Shown here one piece after another: positions 63,357 through 64,000 of a DNA stretch of 64,000 nucleotides. How positions within the stretch are numbered: position 1 is the first letter of the stretch; each line of letters starts with the position of its first letter. A program made the position numbers and the translations under genes. The notes below the pieces were generated by a model. It was not told the origin of the DNA and did not search any database. It worked only from the letters and a program-made list of their open reading frames with translations. The stretch comes from Solibacillus sp. FSL H8-0538 (GTDB lineage: Bacteria > Bacillota > Bacilli > Bacillales_A > Planococcaceae): NCBI RefSeq assembly GCF_038003525.1, contig NZ_JBBOPI010000001.1, positions 115,001 to 179,000 of the forward strand, in the 5' to 3' direction.

Positions 63357-64000
63357 TTATAGTTGAGCTTTCATCGCAGTGAGCAATGCTTCAGCAGCAA
63401 TCATTTTTTCGCCGCCGCCTTGAACGAGTGCGTCACTACCGCCACCTTTGCCGTTTACGAGCGGTAAAATGGCTGTAGAAATGCTTTTCATGCTCACTTC
63501 AACTTCCCCGCCACGCGCAGCGATAAACTGTAGCTTGTCTTCATTATCTGCAACAAGCAGTGCGATGGTATGAGGGTTTTCCTGTGTAATACAGCGAGCT
63601 AGCTTCTGAAGCTGCTGGATTGAGCGGCCCACAAACACCCGTGCCGCTATCTTTTCCGACGCTAGTTCCTTCGCTTCAAATTCAAGCAAAGCATCCTGCG
63701 CTTCTGCGAGAGCTTTTTCGGTTACTTTTGCTGCACTCGAGAATTTACGCAGTGCGTCCGCTGCATTTTCCTCGGGCACACTTAGCTGGCGCGCCACATC
63801 GGTTAGCACCATTTTACGCATCGCCAGCTGATTTAGTACGCGTTGACCACATACGAAGTGAATGCGAATTTGTTGCTTCATTTTTTCCGTGCCTAAGATT
63901 TTTAGAAGACTTACTTGAGCAGTTGATGTTGGGTGGGTCCCACCACAGCCATTGTAATCGTAGTCTGGAATAATAACTAAGCGAATATCTTCATTCACTT
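63357..64000 (-). CDS. Alanyl-tRNA editing protein (AlaX/AlaRS-like), 3' part
   Basis: The last 214 codons of a gene whose 5' part lies beyond the right edge. Near the start of the visible part is YNGCGGTHPTSTAQVSLLKIL, the zinc-binding Cys-x3-His of the tRNA-Ala editing (SAD) domain. Then comes a helical linker and a C-terminal DHHA1 domain with the glycine-rich GKGGGSDALVQGGG. This layout suits a long-form AlaX that hydrolyses mischarged Ser/Gly-tRNA(Ala). Full alanyl-tRNA synthetase is less likely, because the linker between the editing and DHHA1 parts and the C-terminus is short. Confidence 0.82.
   Translation of the reverse strand, partial: VNEDIRLVIIPDYDYNGCGGTHPTSTAQVSLLKILGTEKMKQQIRIHFVCGQRVLNQLAMRKMVLTDVARQLSVPEENAADALRKFSSAAKVTEKALAEAQDALLEFEAKELASEKIAARVFVGRSIQQLQKLARCITQENPHTIALLVADNEDKLQFIAARGGEVEVSMKSISTAILPLVNGKGGGSDALVQGGGEKMIAAEALLTAMKAQL

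Overview
The window looks like chromosome from a low-GC Gram-positive bacterium of the Bacillales. Evidence: Bacillus-type 23S and 5S rRNA, AGGAGG-like ribosome binding sites, AT-rich spacers, Rho-independent terminators, a seven-subunit Mrp antiporter and a Bacillus megaterium-type anaerobic (cobalt-early) cobalamin operon. Codon use and neighbourhoods suggest Planococcaceae (Lysinibacillus/Solibacillus-like); that is inference, not a search result.

Layout. 1-2.5 kb: 3' part of a 23S rRNA gene, then 5S. 2.9-8.3 kb: a glyoxylate block with a LytTR regulator divergent from isocitrate lyase and malate synthase, followed by a class V (alanine/serine-glyoxylate type) aminotransferase. 8.4-21.5 kb: mixed housekeeping and accessory genes: Sel1-repeat protein, adenine deaminase, glycosyltransferase, DUF1232 protein, transglutaminase-like protein, a broken small membrane-protein gene, a BadF-type kinase with an argininosuccinate-lyase paralogue, an EamA transporter, GNAT, and a PfkB kinase with a Cys-phosphatase. 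21.5-24.1 kb: late cobalamin genes (phosphatase, cobD, cbiB). 24.4-26.2 kb: a yxlEFG-like ABC module.

26.3-45.6 kb is the core of the window. Two divergent cobalamin riboswitches control cobalt uptake (cbiMNQO, minus strand) and a corrin operon (cbiH60-J-C-D-ET-L-F-G-A-sirC-cobA-nitroreductase-btuR-cbiP, plus strand). A short unit follows with an unassigned methyltransferase and a fused ferredoxin-cobaltochelatase (CbiW-CbiX) ending in six histidines. It is preceded by what looks like an internally deleted third B12 riboswitch. Together these genes cover cobalt import, uroporphyrinogen III to adenosylcobyric acid, the aminopropanol arm and part of nucleotide loop assembly. cobU, cobS and cobT are not in the window.

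45.9-64 kb: a HEPN-like/CBS protein, DUF421 protein, MFS exporter, KdpD-like universal stress protein, the complete mrpABCDEFG operon, a GntR-ABC module with a clear promoter and operator, metallophosphoesterase, chemoreceptor, second GNAT, rhodanese, and the 3' part of an AlaX/AlaRS-like editing gene cut by the window edge.

The most notable unlabelled structures are a dispersed intergenic two-hairpin repeat (three full-length copies plus deletion and degenerate derivatives), three CTGTTA boxes spaced exactly 30 bp between the LytTR gene and aceA, and the truncated riboswitch before the cbiWX unit. No CRISPR array, prophage, insertion sequence or transposase was seen.
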